NCBI GenBank assembly: GCA_009829735.1
Contig: CM020619.1
Span: 26,500,063 to 26,564,062 of the forward strand
Source: Pyropia yezoensis
Taxonomy: Eukaryota > Rhodophyta > Bangiophyceae > Bangiales > Bangiaceae
DNA: 64,000 nucleotides
Direction: 5' to 3'
Shown here: positions 1-10,914 of the stretch, one piece after another
Numbering within the stretch: position 1 is the first letter of the stretch
Layout: each line of letters starts with the position of its first letter
The notes under the pieces: generated by a model
The model's database searches: none
Seen by the model: only the letters and a program-made list of their open reading frames with translations
Told to the model about the DNA's origin: nothing
Made by a program: the position numbers and the translations under genes

Positions 1-1945
1 GCCGCGCTTGGGACAGCGAGGCGCATCAGACCGTCCCGACGGAGCAGCGACAGAGGGCCGACCAACCCCCACAGAGCAGCCACCAGGAAGGGGCTTTCGG
101 CTTTGGATCAAAACGGACGGCCTTTCCGCTGTGGAAGGGGGGAGGAGCTGGGCCCAGCTGCTCACCACGTTGCACTGTCCCGCGCACAAAGCATGAGGCA
201 AATGTGCGCAGTGAACTTCACAAAACATTCCAATTTCACATTTGTTCACAAAAGTTGCCGCGCGTGGAGGAAATCAGTGAGGCAGGGCGGGAAGAAGACA
301 GGGAGTGGAACACGGCAGGGGGGAGGAAGGAGACAGGGAGCAGGGGCGCTGGGGGGGAGAGCACCGACCGAGACGAGTCCGGGCGGGCGCACGTACCGCT
401 GCCGCCCCAAGCCACCTCGCCCACCGCCGTGGCTGCCGCGCCGCCGTCGCCGCCGTCCAGGAGTCCACCCGCCCCCCAGGCGTGGCCGCAAGCACTGGCG
501 ACGCCAATGCGGCACCAGCAGCGGCATTGACCAGCATGCCCTCATCAGCCGCCCACCCCTGGCGGAAGCACGTGAGCACGTATGCCAGGGAGAAGTGGGC
601 GCGGAAAGGGGGCCCTCGGCACGGCGGCGTCCCCTCCGGCCGCAGCTCGCGTGCCGCCTCGCGCGTGCCGCCTCCCCCCCTCGCCCTTGCGCCAATGGTA
701 CAGCGGCGTAGCTACGCCTATCCCATAGCTCGCGGGGGCTCTCCCGCGGTAGCGGCGGCGGCGGCGGCGAAGGCAGCGGCGGCGGTGGGGGCCGGGCGTC
801 GGCGGAGGTGGGGCCGGTCACGCCAGTCATAGGCGACGGCCGCAGCGGTGGCGTCGCGCGTCCGACGGCACTGTGGGCAGCCACCTAGCTCTTACTGTGG
901 CGGGTGGCCCCACCGCGGGAGGGGAGGTAGAGGGTCGGCCCACGGCCGTGGCCGGCCGGCCGCCGCCGCCGCCGCTTCGGGGAGGAGGGGAAGGAGGCCG
1001 CCACGTGGCGCGGCGCGCCCGCGGCGGGCCGGCACAGCGAGCCGACACGGCGGGACAACGCGGCGAGCACCGGCAGCCGCGTCGCGACACACCGCCCGGT
1101 TGGGGGCCGCGACGTCGCGGCTCCCAACCGGGCGGTCGGCGGCGGCCGACCACGCCCCCCCACAGAGCGTCGGCCAAGTCGAGCCGCCCAAGACGGGTGT
1201 GCCGCGCGGGGGCCCCTGCGCGTGTCGGCAGGAGAGAGCAAAACGGGCGCAAAAAGAAGAAAGAGAGAGGCACAAGAGGCGCTTGATGCTCGGGCCACAC
1301 CTCCTGACAGTGCCCTCTTCCCTGACCCCAACACTCGCCTTTCCTTCTCCTTCCCGTGCCCGACGGCGTGTGTTTCCCCCCCATGGGCTCATGGGCTCAT
1401 GGGCTCCTACCACCAGCAGCCACTCGCCGCGGCCGCCGTCAAAACTGCCGCTGCCACCGTCGCCGCGGCCGCCGCCAAAACTGCCGCTGCCACCGTCGCC
1501 GCCGTCGCAGGTGTGTGACTCGGTGATAACTAGGGAAGAGGATGTGTGGATGGGAATGGAGGGAGGGAGCAACGCTTGGTGCGGCGGTCGACATGGGGTG
1601 GCTACGGACCCCCTCCCCTCCCCCGTCGCGTAGCGTGCCCCACACACTGCTCAGCCCGTCGGCCGGCCTGTTGCCGGGCCAGACGCGCCGATGGCAGCGC
1701 CGCCACTGCGGCGCGTGTCGTCACGTGCGTCGTCATGTGCCTCACCGCCGCTGCTGTAGAAGTCACCGTCGCCGCCGCCGTCGCCCCTACAGCCGCCCCG
1801 CCCAGTGCGTCGCAGCCACAACTGCCCTCTCCCCGTCGGCCCGCCGAGTCAGTCTGGGCGGTCAGCAATGAGTAGACACGTCCCTTCTCTCGTAGTACGC
1901 CGCACCGTCACACGGCCAGCAGACCGCGGCGCGGGGAGAAAGTTA
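1..1945. other. GC-rich stretch without a confident gene
   Basis: All six frames are rich in Pro, Arg and Ala, as expected from base composition. A minus-strand stretch at about 400-705 reads as a plausible protein segment (aromatic and aliphatic residues, few Arg/Pro runs, around FRAHFSLAYVLTCF), so it may be an exon of an unrecognised gene, but I see no start or confirmed splice sites. Short direct repeats occur: a 9-bp unit (CATGGGCTC-like) three times near 1382-1407, and a 36-bp unit twice at about 1441-1512. A long palindrome at 1091-1136 is listed separately. Confidence 0.3.
1091..1136. repeat. 46-bp near-perfect palindrome
   Basis: The two 23-nt halves are reverse complements except for one pair (G against T), and the centre is GACGTC. 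As DNA it could extrude a cruciform; as RNA it would be an uninterrupted hairpin including a G-U pair. It sits in a stretch with no confident gene, so its role is unknown. Confidence 0.85.
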
Positions 1946-2317
1946 TTAGTTGCCGCCGCCAACGACGCCGACCGTCTCCCCTCCACCTTCGCCCCCCCCT
2001 CCACAGTCGGCGTCCACCCCCTCCTCCTCCTCCTCCCCCCACCCCTCCCCCACCCACCCACCGCGCCTAAACAGCGCCACCACCGCCGACCGCGCGGCCG
2101 CCAAAGGCGCCACCCACCCTGCCACCGCATCGGCGGCGCCCACTGCCACGTCCTCTGCCACCACTGACGGTCGGAGCTCCTCCCCCATCTCGACGAGCAG
2201 CCGCGCCAAGCCGAGGCGCCGCGCCGCCCACAGGGCACGGGCCGTGTCCCAGAGAAAGCGGGCGAGTTCCACCTCAGACGCATCGCCCAGGGTGTAGCGG
2301 CAAAGGGCGGTGCCCAT
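1946..2317 (-). CDS. hypothetical protein, possibly a terminal exon
   Basis: This is an open frame of 123 codons from an ATG at 2317 to a stop at 1946. The first 85 residues look protein-like: amphipathic, Leu/Ala/Glu-rich helices (for example ARFLWDTARALWAARRLGLA) with little low complexity. The tail is Gly/Glu-rich. No family is recognised. A polypyrimidine stretch followed by TTGCAG lies just upstream on the minus strand, so the real gene may have a 5-prime exon at higher coordinates. In such GC-rich DNA, open frames of this size can arise by chance. Confidence 0.3.
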   Translation of the reverse strand: MGTALCRYTLGDASEVELARFLWDTARALWAARRLGLARLLVEMGEELRPSVVAEDVAVGAADAVAGWVAPLAAARSAVVALFRRGGWVGEGWGEEEEEGVDADCGGGGEGGGETVGVVGGGN

Positions 2318-2787
2318 CGTCGTGGGGCCAGGGGGGAGAAGCAACTGCTACTGCAAGAGGCGGTAAGGACACGGAGGAAGGGGAGGGAGGAAGAACGGGG
2401 GGGGAGGAACCGAAGAAAAAGGAGGAAGGGGGCACCGGTAGCGGGAGGGGCGGCGTCGGAGGGGTCGAGCCCGCGACGGTCGGTGGAGAAGCACCAACGC
2501 GTGGTCCTCACTACCTGCGGGGAAAGGAAGGGGCACCGGGCGTCGCACACACCGACCAACCCCAAGGGTACTGGCGGTGGGACGTGGGTCACGGCCACTC
2601 CCGTCTTGACGGCCGCAAATGGTGGATAGGCGACCAGGTGTGGGGAGCACCACCACAGCCGCCGTCTGGTACCCGCCGCGATACCACCACCCGCCACACA
2701 TCGCCGGCTACCCGCACCGCAGAGCCGCCGGGGGGGTGAGGGGGCGAAGGTCAAAAAGCGCCCGCCCCGACGCGCGACGCCGCCGCC

Positions 2788-2832
<45 letters not shown>

Positions 2833-2837
2833 GCCGC

Positions 2838-2868
<31 letters not shown>

Positions 2869-3868
2869 CATTGGCAACGAGCCGCCCGCAACTACCTCCC
2901 CGCACCTCCGGTTAGGGCCGGGGTGCAACCTGGACCGCGTTCCGCACACCAGAAGAAACGAAACGCGTCACTCATAGCGCCCGCCAACGCACCGATGGGA
3001 GAGTCAGGGAACGAAAGGGGGGGAGGGAGGGGTGGGAGGATGGAGGAGCAGCCCAGCCAGGCAATGTCAAGAGGGCACTGGACCGCGACCAGCCAGAAAA
3101 ATTGGAAAAGCGGGAGGGGTGCGTGACATCCTGCCCGGCGCACCACCGTTGGCTCGCTAACGGTGGCCGTGGTCGCGACGGCGCTCATGGTGGGGGAAGC
3201 GGGGCGGGGGGGGGGGATGGTGGGCGGGGATGCCAGTTGGCAGACCACTCCACGCGGCAGGTTTTGGTAGGAGAAGAGCTCATGCAGAATCCCCTCAGTT
3301 TTGGGGTATGAGGGTGAGCCGGAATTGCCCACATAAGTTCAAGGAGTAGTTTAATGCTGACAAGTGCTGGTGATGCGTCATGTTGTATTTATGTCATCCG
3401 GGGCGGCCGTCATCGTCGAATTGGGTGTCCGTGCAAGTGCGGCTTTGGTCGGAAAGTTGAAAATATCTGTTTCAGCTGCGTGTAGATAACGGGCCTTTCA
3501 GGGGCAAAATGGCTGAGCTTTCTCGTATTTGATGTGCACGATTCGGGGGTGGCGAACGACTCGTGGGATACGAGTGATCCCTGCAAGGGATCGTGACAGG
3601 TGGGCCGGAGCGGCCTGGTCAAAGCTCTGGCCTGTCTAACCCTGTCCCCTGCCATCAAGCGCATGGGTCTCTCGCTGGCGACACGCCCGTGCGACCAACG
3701 TGCTGCTAGCAGTGCTCCTCGCGGCACCCTCACCGTACGGCGGCAGGGCTGCGCAACCAATCCCCCCTCACCCCCCCCTCACCATTATTGCTTCTACATT
3801 TCCCTCCCGCACAGCAACCCCGCAGTCATCGTCTCTCCCCACGCGCCCTCTGCCCCCCTTCCCCTACT
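2318..3868. other. intergenic stretch with (GCC)n microsatellite
   Basis: No gene is recognised. A (GCC/GCCACC)n microsatellite fills about 2778-2870 and creates long spurious poly-Gly/poly-Arg/poly-Pro frames on both strands. From about 3300 to 3700 base composition becomes more balanced, which is typical of intergenic DNA here. This segment is downstream of the RS-rich gene that ends at 3869. Confidence 0.5.
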
Positions 3869-6481
3869 CTAAAACCGGCCCCCCGCCGCGCGGGCGCCCC
3901 CCGCGCCGTCCACCCCCCCATCCCGGCGCGCCATCAACCGGCGGTGCTGCACCAGGCGGCTAATCACCCCCATCACGTACGCCGACGGGTTGCGCACACG
4001 CGCAGGGTCGGCGGCGACGAGCTCCTCCAGCACCGCCCCCGCGTCGGGACCCAGCCGGCGTAACGCGTCCATGGCGCGGCCGTCCAGCTCCCCGCGACGC
4101 AGAACGCCAGTCGCCACCAGTGACGCCACCCGCTCGTCAGGCCCAATGCCGGGCGGGGCGGCTGCCGCCGCCGCGACTGCGGCGGCCGAGATGGGGCCAA
4201 AGCCGCCGCCGCCGCTGCCGCCGCCGCCACCACCGCCGCCGCCACCACCACCACCGCCGCCACCGCCGCCGTCGCCTCCGCCTCCGCCGCCACCACCGCC
4301 ACCACTACTAGCGGCGGCTGCCGCAGTGCCCCCTCTGCCCCCCCCCTCCACACCGTCGGTTGCACCCGCGGCGGGCGGCGACTGGCCTGGAGGGCCCGGA
4401 GTCGCTCCCCCCCCCTTGGCCCCCCCAGGCGCCCCGCCGTGCTTCTTGGCGAGCCCCATCCAAAACGCCGACGGGTGGCGGACGCGCCCCCCCCCCCCCA
4501 TCGACGCAAACTCATTGAGTGCGGCGACCGCCCGTTCCGGCCGGAGAGCAACAAGCAGGTCCATGGCGCGGTCATCAAACTGGGACGGGTGGCACACCCG
4601 CGACGCAAAGACGGCGCGCAGGGCCACTGCGACGGCGGGGGGCAGATGCGCGAGCGCCGACGCGGGCACCTCCACGTCGGGCGGGCACAAGGCGGCGAGG
4701 ACCGCGTCGGGTGTGGACGGCACCGCTGGGGGGGGGCGGGTGGGGGGGGCGCCGCTGGGGGACCCGGATGGCGCGGCGGCCACCCCTGCCGGCGCGAGGC
4801 ACCCCACCGCCGCGACGGCCGTCGCGGGCGTCAGGGACGCGAGGTAGGCCCGCACACGGGCGTCAATGGCGGCAACCGGTAGGGGGCCAACGGGCACCGT
4901 CGCGGCCGCTACCGCCGCTTCCACCGCGGGCGCCAGCCGTGGACCCGCGGGGGGCGGAGGCAGCGGTGCGGGCGCCATTGCGCCCGCTGCGGCCGCCGCC
5001 GAAACGGTTGGTGCAGCCGTGGCCCCCACCCCGCCCCCCCCCAGCCCCCCTTTCCTTAACAACGGGTGAGGCGGCGGCGACGCCGACCGCTCCCGGTGGG
5101 GCGACGCAGGCGGAGACGGCGTCCGCCGCCGCCGTATGACGCCTGGGTAGGCCACGCGTGGGGGCCTCAGCAGGGGTGGTGACGCCCGCGGGTAGCCACC
5201 TCCCCCGCCACCCCCTGGATACCGCACCGGAACGGGAGAGAGGGACCGTCGCCGGTAGCCGCCAGAAGGCGGGGACAGCGGCGACCGCCCCCGGCGGTAC
5301 AGCGGCGGCGGCCGCGGCGGCGGCGACCGGCGGCCCCCAGCCGGCGACGGCCGCCGCAGGAGCGGCGGCACGGGCGAGCGCGAGCGTGAGCAGGGGGACC
5401 CCCGCCGGCGCCGGCGGCCGACCGGCGGGAGCGGCGGCGACCGAGACCGGCGGCGCGGGTGGGGCGGCGAGCGGGAGTGCCGCGGGTAGGGCGCCGGTGA
5501 GCGGGAGCGCCGCGCGTAGGCACCCGCCCCCGCAGGCGACCGTGACCGCCGCGGATAGGCCGCCCCCCCCACCGGCGACCGAGAGCGCCGCGGGTAGGCA
5601 CCCGCCCCTGACGGGGACCGTGAGCGCCGCGGGTAGGGCGCCGTCCCCGGCGGCGACCAGGACCGCCGGGTGTAGGGCGCCGCTTCCGCCGGCGACCGTG
5701 ACCTCCGGGCGTACGCCGGCGGCGGCGGCGGTGACCGCGAGCGCCGCGCGTAGGGAGCCCCCACCAGCGGCGGCGACCGTGGCCGCCGGGCGTAAGCCAC
5801 CGGTGGGGCCGGTGGCGGCGGCGGCGGCAGCGGCAGCGACGGCGGAGACCACGACCGCCGGCGGTCGTCCCGCCGCGGGGACCGAGACGACCGCCAGTGC
5901 GGCCGCGGTGGGGACCGGTGACGCCACCGCCCGGCAGAAGGCGCCGCCGCCAGGAGGGGGGGGGAGACGGACCGCCGCGGACGTGGGGGTGGCCCCCGAC
6001 GGGGGAGGGGGGAGCGGGAACGGCCCCCCCGACCGCCGGCGGCCCCACCGCTGCCATTGACACCCCGGTGTCCGCTGCTGCCGCGGCTGCCGCCACCGCC
6101 GCTGCCACGGCTGCCGCCGCCACCGCCGCCACCGCGGCTACCGCGGCTGCCACTTCCGCCGCCGCCGCCGCTGCCGCCGCTGCCGCCGAGCGGCGATAAG
6201 GGTTCGGCGGTCATGCCCGCCGCCGGGGGCGGCGACGCGGCCGCACCCGCCGCCGCGCTGCCCGGTGAGGCGGGCGAAAACCGCCGAGGAGGCGACCGGA
6301 GTCCACCCCCCCCTCCGCTGCCGCCGCCGCCCCCCCATCTCCCCTCGCCCCCCACATCCACCCGCTTGGCCCGCTTGGCCGGTGGCGATGGCGATCGCCG
6401 ACGGCGGTACGCCGCCGCCGTGCCGCCGCCGCGGTCGCCGCGGCCGCCGCGGCCGCCGCGGCCGGCGTCCATCGGCGCCAT
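3869..6481 (-). CDS. RS-rich nuclear protein with two hnRNP Q acidic-domain (NURR-like) repeats
   Basis: A single-exon frame of 870 residues starts at the ATG at 6481 (MAPMDAGRG). Upstream sequence in frame is a pyrimidine-rich leader without an ATG and is probably 5-prime UTR. The N-terminal half is an RS/Pro-rich domain containing about ten imperfect units built on Y-(A/P)-RRSRSP. Two C-terminal helical repeats, near residues 631-680 and 795-845, share the pattern DDRAMDLLVAL...HPSAFWMG and LDGRAMDAL...RNPSAYVMGVI. This matches the N-terminal acidic (NURR) domain of hnRNP Q/R/SYNCRIP, known for RNA or protein recognition. Between them is a poly-Gly linker. I see no RRM. A nuclear role in pre-mRNA splicing or mRNP assembly is inferred. 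It is divergent from DCP2, which starts 0.9 kb away. Confidence 0.75.
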   Translation of the reverse strand: MAPMDAGRGGRGGRGDRGGGTAAAYRRRRSPSPPAKRAKRVDVGGEGRWGGGGGSGGGGGLRSPPRRFSPASPGSAAAGAAASPPPAAGMTAEPLSPLGGSGGSGGGGGSGSRGSRGGGGGGGSRGSGGGGSRGSSGHRGVNGSGGAAGGRGGRSRSPLPRRGPPPRPRRSVSPPLLAAAPSAGRWRHRSPPRPHWRSSRSPRRDDRRRSWSPPSLPLPPPPPPAPPVAYARRPRSPPLVGAPYARRSRSPPPPPAYARRSRSPAEAAPYTRRSWSPPGTAPYPRRSRSPSGAGAYPRRSRSPVGGAAYPRRSRSPAGAGAYARRSRSPAPYPRHSRSPPHPRRRSRSPPLPPVGRRRRRGSPCSRSRSPVPPLLRRPSPAGGRRSPPPRPPPLYRRGRSPLSPPSGGYRRRSLSPVPVRYPGGGGGGGYPRASPPLLRPPRVAYPGVIRRRRTPSPPASPHRERSASPPPHPLLRKGGLGGGGVGATAAPTVSAAAAAGAMAPAPLPPPPAGPRLAPAVEAAVAAATVPVGPLPVAAIDARVRAYLASLTPATAVAAVGCLAPAGVAAAPSGSPSGAPPTRPPPAVPSTPDAVLAALCPPDVEVPASALAHLPPAVAVALRAVFASRVCHPSQFDDRAMDLLVALRPERAVAALNEFASMGGGGRVRHPSAFWMGLAKKHGGAPGGAKGGGATPGPPGQSPPAAGATDGVEGGGRGGTAAAAASSGGGGGGGGGGDGGGGGGGGGGGGGGGGGGSGGGGFGPISAAAVAAAAAAPPGIGPDERVASLVATGVLRRGELDGRAMDALRRLGPDAGAVLEELVAADPARVRNPSAYVMGVISRLVQHRRLMARRDGGVDGAGGARAAGGRF
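5480..5770 (-). repeat. tandem coding repeat encoding RS units
   Basis: Degenerate 39-42 bp units inside the RS-rich gene encode successive YxRRSRSPxGxxA segments. Serine and arginine positions are conserved while the linker residues vary, which suggests selection on the RS pattern and expansion by unequal exchange or slippage. Confidence 0.7.
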
Positions 6482-7377
6482 CGGCCGCCGTCGCCGTCGG
6501 TCGGGAGAGAACAGAACAAGGAGAAAAAAAGGGGGAGGATACAGCTGGGGAGGCGGGGCTGGAGGGAATAGGGCGCGCGGAACTAAAGAAGGAAGTGGGG
6601 GAGCCTGGGGGGGGGGAGAAGGGATTGGGGAGGGGGGGCGGGGGGGTGATGGGTGGGCCTGGGGAGGCACCAGCCCAGCGGCGACGCCTGCGGGGGGGCA
6701 CGCGCTGGTGTTGGGGTGGCCACCGGGGTTCGGGGGGCAGGCGCGCCCCAGCGCCCGTCGGCGGTGGGTGGGGGGGGTGTCGGGTCGCGGACTGGGGTGC
6801 CGTCCAGCGCCCCCCTAATTTCTATGGTGTGCACGGCAAGAAAGAAGGAAAGTCCAAGCTTACGATCGTCCTCCGATTGTAGTTTGCTAGACACGTTTCA
6901 ATGGGCCCCACGGCCTCCCCTCGCACAGCGCCGCCCCCTTGCAGCGCGCGCCCGCCCGCTGCTCGGGCGCGCCCGCGTCGTCGTGCGCCACGCGGACCCC
7001 CACCGCCCGCCAAGCGACTGGACAGACGGTCACTCTACGGTCGAGTGCTCGGCGACGCCGCCGCCACGCTGTCGGCCCCTACTGCCCGAACTCCGCCGCG
7101 GCTGCGCTGCGGACTGCCCGGACGCGTGCTGGGTGCTCTGGTGCATCATCTCTCTTTTTTTTTTTGTTGGGGGGCGGCGTTCCCCACCGCCGGCACGCCC
7201 CGACTCGCTCCGGCCTGTGGTTGGGCGCTCCCCACGTCAAGGCTGCGTGCTCCTTTCTCTCCCTTCCCCCCTTTCGTTCACCCTCCCTCATTCCCCTCCT
7301 TCCCTGGCTCTCTTTTCCCCTTCCCCCCTTCTTCCCTTTCGCCCCTCTCCCCAGTTTTCTTTTGCGTGACAACGGCT
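6482..7377. promoter_or_regulatory. divergent intergenic region (RS-rich gene / DCP2)
   Basis: These 0.9 kb separate the ATG of the minus-strand RS-rich gene from the proposed ATG of DCP2. It contains G/C-homopolymer-rich DNA (6600-6790) and, directly before the DCP2 ATG, a 200-nt pyrimidine-rich leader including an 11-nt T run near 7153. A CTCCCCAG sequence at about 7345-7352 could be a splice acceptor for a 5-prime UTR intron. No TATA box is evident. Confidence 0.45.
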
Positions 7378-9539
7378 ATGTTCTCTGCGGACAACCTCGA
7401 CGGGGCGACCCCCGGCGATGACACCGCCCTCTCCTCCATGGCTTCTATCGTCGTCGTCGACGCGGCGACGGTGGCGCCGACGCCCGCACGGCCGGCACGG
7501 CCTGGCGCCACCGCGTCCGGTGGCGGCGGCGGTGGTGGCCCCGCGGCAGCGCCCCCCCCCCCCCCGTCGCGCGGCCTATCCCCCCACCGTCGGCCAACGA
7601 GGCGGCGGCGCTCGCCGACGTCTTCGACGACCTCTGCCTGCGCTTTCTGTACAACCTCCCCGAGTCGGAATTCGAGTCTTTCCCCCGCCTCTTCTTTGCT
7701 GTCGAGCAGGCCTACTGGTTCTACCTCGACTTCTCGCGCGAGGCGCAGCGGAGCCTCCCGCCCATGTCCCTCCGCACGTTTGCTCGGCGCCTTTTTGAGC
7801 ACAGCCCCCCGCTTCGGCCGCACCTGCCGCGCCTGGATGAGCTCGTCGCGGACTGGAAGAGCTACAAGGGCGACATCCCCACTTGTGGGGCTGCCCTGCT
7901 CAATGAGGCGCTGGACAAGGTGCTGCTTGTCCGCGCGTACGGGTCGGGTGGGCGGTGGGGATTTCCCAAGGGGAAGATTGGCAAGGACGAGACTCCGTTT
8001 GCCGCCGCCATGCGTGAAGTGGCCGAGGAGGTGGGCTACGACGCGACGCCGCTGGCTAATGAGCGTGACGCGCTGGTGTCCACGTCCTACACCCACGGGC
8101 CTGGAGCGGCGGGGGGGGGGTCAGGCGGTGGCGGCGGCGGCAGTGGCGGTGGCAGCAGTGGAGGGGGCGGTGGCGGCGGTAGCGGTGGCGGCGGCAGTGG
8201 AGGGGGTGGTGGCGGTTCCGTCACTGGCGCTTCCAATGGGGGGGCGGGCTCCGATAGCGTCGCCGGCGGTGGCGCCGGCGGCAGCGGTAACAACAGCAAC
8301 AACACCAGCGGCGGTGGCCGCAAGCTCCACCTGACCATCTTCATTGTGGCGGGTGTGGATGAGAGCACTGTTTTCGAGACGCAAACGCGCAAGGAGATTT
8401 CCGAAATCTCCTGGTGGCCTCTCTCTCACCTGGCCGAGTCGCGGGCCGACCGGGAGACGCCCATTCCGGACGGGGGTGTCCCGGGCTTCCCGTCTGGGCC
8501 GGGCGGGAAGAAGGCTTATCACTTCCTCGTCGCGCCCTTTCTCAAGCGCATCAAGGCGTGGGTGGCCCGCCGCAAGCGCTTAGCCGCCCGGGCGGGTGGT
8601 GGTGGAGGAGGCAAAGCCGCCATTGGTACGGCCGGTGGCAAGGGGGGGGGTAGCGGCAAGCCGGGCTCCAAGGCGGCGGCCGCACGGGCGCTGCCGCCGC
8701 TGCCACCGGCGGCCCCGTCTGCGCCTTCGTCGTCTGCGTCGGCGTCCTCACTGAGTACGGGGCCGCCACCCGCCAGCCTACCGCTGCCACTTGTGGCCAC
8801 GGCAGCGGCAGCCACAACAGACGGGGTGGTGACTACGGTGGCGGCGGTGCGTGCTGTGGCTGGCCATCTGCCGACGTATACCACACGGCCGGCACTAGCG
8901 TCGGCTGGGCAGAGCGGCGTGCTCCTGCGGGAGCTTCAGCCATTCCCGCTGCCGCCGCTGGCGGTTTTGGGCACCGGCGCGCCCGCCGAGCCAGACCCGG
9001 CGGTGGGCACTGCCGCCGCGATTGCGCCTGTGGTGCCCGCGCCCGGCGCGCCGGGCCGTTACGGGCTGTTGCCGCAGGCGCCGCCACGGCCGCTGCTGCC
9101 CGACGCCGATGGCAGCGGGGGGGGCGGCGCTGGCGGCGCTGACGCCGTTGGCCGCACGATTGACACGGCCGCTGCGGTGCTACTGGGCGCTCTTGGCGGT
9201 GGCGGCGGCAACAACGGTGGTGGCGGTGGCGGCGGCCACGGCGGCAGCGGCAGTGGCCATGGTGGCGGCTCTGCGGGCGGCGGCGGTGGCCTCACATCCC
9301 GGGAGCGCGCCTGCTTGTACGAGCGCTACCTCGCCGACACGGCGTCGCGGGCGGCGGAGCTTGGCCTGAGCGCCGACGAGTGGCCTCCACCGGGGGCGGG
9401 CCTCGGTGGCAGCTGGCCCGCAGCGGGGGGCGCTGGCAGCGGTGGCCGCCCCACCCCACCTCGCCGCCCGAAGGTGCCTGTCCGGCCGCTCACGGCCTTT
9501 ACGTTTGACCGGGAGGAGATCCTGGCCTGCTTGATGTAA
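7378..9539 (+). CDS. mRNA decapping enzyme 2 (Dcp2), with apparent frameshift in a C run
   Basis: Dcp2 hydrolyses the m7G cap of mRNA in cytoplasmic 5-prime decay. The helical Box A region is visible (DDLCLRFLYNLPESEFESF...VEQAYWFY), then the Nudix fold with a perfect Nudix box: GKIGKDE, then RE, V, EEVGY (about 8040). Next come the conserved TRKEISEI segment and the Box B helix (AYHFLVAPFLKRIKAW). A Gly/Ser-rich insert of about 80 residues splits the Nudix domain at 8100-8320. The C-terminal third is low complexity, ending in a conserved-looking FDREEILACL helix. The N-terminus from ATG 7378 is in another frame; the two frames join in a run of 14 C at 7552-7565, where 15 C would give one 720-residue protein. 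An assembly undercall is the likeliest reason. Dcp2 identity is firm; the exact start is less so. Confidence 0.9.
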
Positions 9540-10914
9540 CCGCCGGTGGTGGTTTGGGGGGGTGGTGGGGGTGGTGCGGGGCGGGCTAGGAGGCGGGGGG
9601 GCGGCGGGGGCGGGCGGGGTGGGGTTGGGCCGGGCGGGTTGGAGGGCGACGGCGGCCGTGTGTCTGTGGAGGGGGTTGCGGGTGCGGATTGTGTGTGGCG
9701 GGTACCAAGCGAGGCGGGGGCTGTGTGAGCGTGTGGCGCGTTAACGTGAGGGGGGGAGAGGGGGGGGGGGGGTGTCTGGGCGGGCAGCGTTTGGGGAAGT
9801 TCGTCTCGCGCGTCGGCACCCGCGTTGCTGACGGCAGGAGTGGTCGGGGGGTCTCGCTGGCCACCCGGCCGCTCCACCCCGCCGCGCGCCAGTCCCCCCT
9901 CACCGCCGGCGTTTGAGTGGTCGTGCCATCCCCCCTGAGGGGAAGTCGCCGTCGTCATTGCTCCCCCGTCACGGGCCCACCCCCCTCCCTCCCGTCGACA
10001 GCGTGTGCCTGCTGCGCTGGTACGAGGCATCCACCGCGGCTGCCACGGCCGTCGCGCCCGCCGCTGCCGCTGCCGCCGTCCGCACCGCCGCCGCCGCCTC
10101 CCACTGGGCGGCCCCCGCCGCAGCGCTTGTGTTGAGCGCCGCCAGCACGGACTGTCGGGGGTGGCGCCCGCCATCACGTGGGGGGGGGATGGGCGACGTG
10201 CTGCGTGCCGCTCACGCGTGGGTCCGTAACGCCGGCGCGCGTGTGGCGCGAGCTTCCTTTCGTGAAGGGGGGCCGGAGAGTGCGGGATACGAGCGGACGG
10301 GGCGAGTATGGGGCTTCCCGCCTGGTCGGTCTCGGGCCACGGTGCGGGTGGGTGGCCCGCCGCCCCGGACGGGGTGGCCTTCGCAGGCTTCTTTCGTGTC
10401 GTTTGGAACCCCCAACCCGGGTGCCCGTGCCGGCCCATCAGCCGGCGCGCCTTCTGCCGCTCGTGCGCCCAGCCCCTCCCTGTGCTCCACCACGCGCGTC
10501 AGCCGCTGCGTGTGTAGTACAGTGCATTGCGCGACCCATGAGGCTTCCTCACCCCCCACCAAGCGGCCGCCGCTGGCGTGTACCCCCGACGGGCGGCGGG
10601 AGCGTCGTCCACCTCCCACGCCCGTCAAGCGGCAATCCTCCACCCTCCCCATCCGCCCCCCCCCCTCCTCTGTTATCTCGCCCCCGCAACGCGGGGCGAC
10701 TCACCCCACCCCAACCACAAGCGCTTAACGCGTGAATGGTTCCCCGACGACCCCTTCCCCCGGCACGTGGCGTGCATAACGGCAGCCGCCGCCGCGCGCG
10801 TCATGAATGAACGCCCCAACCGACCCGGGGCTCGCCCAGGCCCTTCTCGGGGGCCCGCCACCCCGCACTCGCTCTGTGCGACGCGCGACCGCCGACCCCC
10901 CGCCGTGGCCGTTG
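9540..10914. other. convergent intergenic region without a confident gene
   Basis: This lies between the 3-prime ends of DCP2 (plus) and the aminotransferase (minus). The left half is almost pure G on the plus strand (9550-9780) and the rest is GC-rich with open but low-complexity frames on both strands. An Ala-rich frame around 10005-10145 is protein-like on either strand, but there is no ATG context or motif to support a gene. Confidence 0.4.

Noticed and set aside
1849-2949. 366-codon minus-strand ORF
   Set aside because: It is made of a poly-Gly run from the (GCC)n microsatellite plus Arg/Trp/Pro-rich sequence and overlaps a more protein-like frame (1946-2317).
5158-6153. Ala-rich plus- and minus-strand ORFs inside the RS-rich gene
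   Set aside because: They are shadows of the RS-unit tandem repeat in other frames; they have only composition-driven Ala/Gly/Thr and Arg/Gly content.
6901-8334. 477-codon ORF across the DCP2 5-prime half
   Set aside because: Only its segment from 7378 to the C run belongs to DCP2. Downstream it is an Arg/Ser/Ala-rich off-frame reading of the Nudix region.
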